From positions 20,970,501 to 21,034,500 of the forward strand of contig JAVTVX010000034.1 of NCBI GenBank assembly GCA_033439265.1: 64,000 nt of DNA. Reading direction: 5' to 3'. Below, piece after piece: positions 59,546-64,000 of this stretch; within the stretch, counting starts at the first letter, position 1, and the number at the start of each line of letters is the position of its first letter. A program made the position numbers and the translations under genes. The notes beneath the pieces are model-generated. The model was not told where the DNA came from. It searched no databases and saw nothing but the letters and a program-made list of their open reading frames with translations. The DNA is from Dillenia suffruticosa (Eukaryota > Streptophyta > Magnoliopsida > Dilleniales > Dilleniaceae).

Positions 59546-62289
59546 TAATGATCAGAACATCTAAGAAACGAAAGCACTTGATCATTCAGTGCAACACCTC
59601 ATGTACAATCCCAGGCTTTCAGTCTTGTTGATGGGCAGCTTGTTTCTTCCAAGCATGTTATATTATCTGATATGATTTTACCAGGATGCCGACTTCTTTA
59701 ACTCTATATTGCTTGCCTGCATTTATCAGTCACAGAACATTTATAGATGTTCATTCTATTTTCAAAGCAATAAAACTTTCTGAAATTTCTATTATATATG
59801 CTTCATTGAGAAAAATATATATAAAAGAGTCAATTAGCATCACAATAATTTCTTCTAGACAATGATAATCTTACCTGCATATTTCTAAAGCACTCGTTTA
59901 ATTTCAAAGATATGAGATGTAATGGAATGAAAAGCCTCCCCGAGTAGAACATTTATAATCATCTAAATTAAAGTTTGAAATGACTGAACAGCACACCAAA
60001 GCAGAGCAGGAAAGGGGTCCGAAATCTTGAATCTGAGGACCCAACAGGGTCCCTGCAAAGGGCAAGCCATTCTAGAACTTGTAGACAACGTCTTCACCTT
60101 TGTTTTCCTAATTTGGCTATAATTCATTCGAGATTGTCTGCTATGAAATGCTCCAACAAATCTTCTCTATACGTGGTACTTTCATTTCATTTCCTTTGCT
60201 TTCTTTTTTTCCCTACAACTCTTGTGCTTCCCTGTATCCAACTGGGGCTGTCTCTCAAATATTCCTAGGCCTGGATAAAATGTGTATAGTCTCACCATGA
60301 GTAATTTTCCTAAAATGCAGCTCAAGGATTTTTCACCGCAATTACCTTTGCTTCATTTTGAATAGAGTTTGCAGCGATCTTAACATAAATAGACTTCCAA
60401 AAAAGGTCTCCACAAAACCAGAAATCAAAATACTAATCTATCGAAATTAAACAAAACCCATGATCACAAGTCTCTAATAAATGCTTGGAATTCAAATATC
60501 GTTCATGTCTAATTCATTCGCACAAAAAAATAAATGAAAACAACTTGAACAAAATTTTCATATTCAAACATTGGATTGTGAAAACTACAATTTAGCCATG
60601 TGAGCAAGTAGCCCGGTGAGATTTTTAAACGGTTTGGGGGCACCCTTGTGGTTTGGGACATTGGCAATTACCCCTTGCCCGTCCTTATGTTTCTCCCACA
60701 TTATTCTGTACAGATAGTACTTTTTTTCTTTTTCTTTTTCTTTTGTTAGTACAATTCTTTTACGTGGAAAAGATTCATTGGAGTTGCTTCTTGGATGTTC
60801 CTGGGCCGGGTAAAACAAAAGTATAGTCTCACCATAAGGAACTTCCTGAAAATGTTCCTCAAGGATTGTTCATCGCAGTTGCTTTGGCTCCAAAAGAGAG
60901 TAATTTCCATGTTTCTTCATCAATGTGTGCGTGAGTCGCTTTGTCTGTTGTCTTGCCCCCACGAAGATCTTGGTTGTGAAGTATGTATCTTTCTCTTTTC
61001 ATAACACAAAATTTCAGATAAAATGAATAGAAAATTCGAGGGAAAACTAACCTTAATTCAGTGTAAGTACCCATCCTGGACAAAAGGATTCTACTTGGAT
61101 TGCAGTTGGGAAATCGAATTTCAGAGAATTGTAATCCTAATTGGCAGGGCATGTGCTTGCATGATTCTGGGGTCCCAACCAGTTTTTAATTCTAACCCCT
61201 TCTCTAATGGCTTTTAAGTAAATGTAGTGATCATGGTCATTGGCTCCTAGAGTTCACATTTGCTCCTTGGGCTTTTTAGTGATGCTTCATCACTGATTTA
61301 TTCAAAGCTTTAGATTAACAAACAGGAAAAGCGCCAAGTGGAATTAATTAAAAAATCCATAAAAGTACTCACTATCCAATTTCTCCGAAACTAAAGAATC
61401 AAGCACTTGCAGAAATCACTTGAGAAATAACATCTGGCTAGGGTGTTTTGACATTCGGGTCGAATCGGGTGGTGTTGATATCCAAGCTCGACTCAAGTAT
61501 TATTTAGGTGAGCTCGAGCTCGAGCTTTAACCCGATTGTGTCACACCCATGACACTACCCAAGTGTTAAAACAGGCCTACCGCTGACCCAAGAAAACAGA
61601 AAGGGTACGTACAAATTTCCAAATGCAAGTAGTCATTAAACCTCTCAAAATTTCTACTGAAAAATGAACGAAAAGAAAAATTACCAACGCGAAAAGAAGA
61701 AAAAGTAACCGGAAGCAACGAATAAGTCCGTAGACCAAGCATTGTTGGTCCAGAGATCAGATACTCGTATTTTTAAATAAGGTCTCAATTTTAAATTTGT
61801 GTATAAAAAAAATAGGCATAGAAAAAAAACATGCAAAGTTTTATTTTTTATACAAATCAACTCAATTTGAATCAAATTTACAGTAAATTTAATTGATGTG
61901 TAAAATGGAAGGAAAAAAGTTAAGGAAGTAAATATGTAATGAAGTAAAAAATTACTCTCATTCAGTTTAAAGTGAAAAAGGAAATTGAAATATTTCTACA
62001 TCATAAAAAATTTTCTTCCACTTAAGAGCAGATTGAGATTACAATGAAAATTTGTAAACAAAATTTAGTTTCTTTTTTTTTTTCAATTTTATATAACTTA
62101 GGGAGAGTAATACCCATTTCTTTTCCTTCTCTCCCTTCACTTTTCATATTCATTTTCTTCCCTTCCATTCTTATCAAGTAAAATAAAAGAAAATGTATTT
62201 ACCTCCGTAAAATAAATCTCTCCTTCCCCTTCCATTCCCTTCTCCTTTCCCCATCCCCTTACCTTTAATTAAATTCAAAGTAATCACCA

Positions 62290-62326
<37 letters not shown>

Positions 62327-62840
62327 ATTGTTTGACACCTTTCATTAAAATTTACAAAAAGGGCAAACAAAAAGAACAAAATAAACTGAAGTCGTAGTGA
62401 AGATTAAAATGGGTTTGATGTTACCGTTCCCCATAACGTTGCCAAAACAATGGCAATTGAATGTTTTTTAAATTTTTTTTTTCTTTTTTTTTTCGTTATA
62501 AAGTTGACATTACTCGTATCATTGAATCTAAGGACATTATAGTAATAAAATATTGAATCAATGGACATTATAGTGATAAAATATCGAGTCGTTATATAAT
62601 TTTTATTACCGTATCCAATAATTATTTTTTTAGAAATAAAATGGTAAAATAATCAATGCATTGAATAACAATCCATTACCGTAAACTAAACAAATATTAA
62701 TACCATGGCAATTATAGAATGATATAAATTGATATAAAAGTCAACGTGTTATATTCAATTGATACCATTCAATTGTTACGAAAGATTTGAAGTCGAGAAT
62801 CTTTTGTATATCAAAATAAAAAATAAAAAATTACGCTCAC
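59546..62840. other. Intergenic stretch, no gene recognised
   Basis: AT-rich with poly(A)/poly(T) runs (for example 62296-62323). A local direct duplication is present at 60248-60390 and 60790-60900. At 61445-61550 GAGCTCGAGCTCGAGCTT and TGTCACACCCATGACAC suggest a small transposon scrap. Short open frames here show no domain. Confidence 0.5.
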
Positions 62841-62855
62841 GAAGCAGAGAGAATC

Positions 62856-63038
62856 CTATGAATATAGCGGTAAAATACTATATTTCCTTAACTATAGGTT
62901 TTGAGTTCGAGCCATAGAAATAAAAAAATGAGATTTGAAAAAATCAACTTCTTAATGGACTCTACAGTATTCAGAATTAGTAAGGTAAAACATGGATATC
63001 GGTAGGTGAAAAAAAAAAAGAAAAAAAAGAAAAAAAAA
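62856..63038 (+). mobile_element. tRNA-derived SINE, family 2
   Basis: A-box-like TATAGCGGTAA, B box GAGTTCGAGCC about 40 bases on, then ATGGACTCTACAGTATTC and an A-rich tail. AGAGAATCC before and GGAGAATGCC after are probable target duplications. Confidence 0.55.
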
Positions 63039-63536
63039 GGAGAATGCCAAGCGGAATAACCGGGTAATTTTAGCATTTAATGGGCCAGGCCAGCCCGCTG
63101 GGGCGATGAACTTTCTTAAGCTGCAGGTGGACTACGTTGGATTTGGGCCTGTATTTCGGCCGCACAAAAGCTTTAGAGCCCAAACTCGCCCCTAGAAAGA
63201 ACCATTACCATGTTTTTTCTTTTCTTTTTTTTTTTCCCTAAATCCTTTTAATAGGGAACCTCAACAACCATCCGGTCCATAATTAAAACTTCTTCATGAT
63301 AACGCTTGGCCAAGATTTTCAATAATATTATTCATAATTGACTTTAATTTGTATTTATTTCGATCGGTCTTTTATTGTATAATTATTTTAAAATATTATT
63401 CAATTTAAATTAATAAAACTGAAACTTTATGAATATATTAAAAAAACAAAATAAGCATTTACTTTCTTTCTTGGCATTGAGATTAAAAGATCAATAAATA
63501 TTCTCTCCATTCTCAATAGCACAATGACATCTCCCC

Positions 63537-63779
63537 ACCAACGTGGGTTGACTCAACTAGATATGAAGTTGAGTACCCTTGACCGAGGTTCGACTCCCGT
63601 TGGGAGTATCGGGATCTCATGTGTATAGAGCGTTCCCCGTTGAAAGTAATCGGACACTCCTTTGAGTTAATCGAGGTGAAATCCCGAATTAACTAAAACT
63701 CTGCTCAGCGATTGGTTCGGATTAATCGAGTCAAAACCTCATATATCGAGCAGTGTGCAAGACATGGTACCAAAAAAAA
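63537..63779 (+). mobile_element. tRNA-derived SINE, family 1, full length
   Basis: 243 bp with a 15-base duplication (CAATGACATCTCCCC at 63522-63536 and CAATGCCATCTCCCC at 63780-63794, one mismatch) and an A tail. The B box GGTTCGACTCC is exact; the A box is probably TTGACTCAACTAG. The 3' part (GGTTCGGATTAATCG, CAAGACATGGTAC) matches the truncated copy at 54408. Confidence 0.88.
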
Positions 63780-63864
63780 ACAATGCCATCTCCCCAAATC
63801 ACTCCTCACCAAAAGAATTAACTAAAACCAAATTAAAGTAACATAAGCAAACCAAATTTCTTTG

Positions 63865-63990
63865 AATTGAGTAATCAGACATTCTATTCCTTTAATTAGA
63901 AATCTCGAGTTCGAGTTTTAGAAATGGTAAAAAAGAATTTAAAAGAACCAATTCCAAAAAATGAACCCCATTGGTACCAAAAAAAAAAAG
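63865..63990 (+). mobile_element. SINE family 2 fragment
   Basis: TCTATTCCTTTAATTAGAAATC then a B box CGAGTTCGAGTT and GAAATGGTAAAAAAG follow the same order as the head of the copy at 62856. The 3' end is unclear and close to the window edge. Confidence 0.45.
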
Positions 63991-64000
63991 AACTCTATAG

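Noticed and set aside
62409-62700. Possible MITE with GTTTGATGTTACC / TTTAGTTTACGGTAA ends
   Set aside because: The inverted ends match poorly and no target duplication was found.

Overview
This window is nuclear DNA from a flowering plant, most likely a eudicot. It is AT-rich, its genes have introns with GT/AG splice sites, and most of it is LTR retrotransposon sequence of plant Copia and Gypsy types. The recognisable host genes are two annexin genes in tandem and one dead reductase gene related to cinnamoyl-CoA reductase. No intact transposon protein was found. The species cannot be named from what is visible here.

Layout. 1-583 holds the last exons of annexin gene 1, whose 5' part lies outside the window. 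584-1921 is its downstream flank. 1922-6204 is an LTR element with no coding capacity that carries three different tandem arrays. 6463-7500 is a broken Copia element (LTR plus gag) into which a large SIRE/Maximus-like Copia (7501 to about 25020) inserted. That element is itself interrupted by a younger minus-strand Copia (12883-20548, target duplication CGAGG) and by a solo LTR (22086-23450). 25100-27840 is a truncated minus-strand Gypsy element. 27841-35536 is a minus-strand Copia whose gag is split by a solo LTR (32143-34607, target duplication AGAAT).

36410-38594 is annexin gene 2, with six exons predicted to encode 312 residues. Its downstream flank repeats the flank of gene 1 but is split by a block of about 3 kb holding an antisense RTE-type LINE with a small hAT-like element inside. 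42836-44227 holds a Copia LTR/gag piece and a Gypsy reverse-transcriptase piece. A truncated CACTA transposon (44228 to about 46795) lies between two minus-strand Gypsy fragments. 47930-50100 holds a SIRE-type LTR scrap and a Copia gag.

From about 50110 to 59545 a reductase pseudogene can be followed exon by exon. One exon is split by a short non-autonomous LTR element (51845-55430, target duplication GCAAT) and one intron holds a second solo LTR (56038-58718, target duplication CAAGC) of the same family as the one at 32143. The last 4 kb is intergenic and contains several tRNA-derived SINE copies.

The genes do not form a pathway. The main interest is the insertion history. Host reading frames that rejoin when an insert is removed, together with matching target duplications, fix many element borders to the base. 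All alignments and counts were made by eye.
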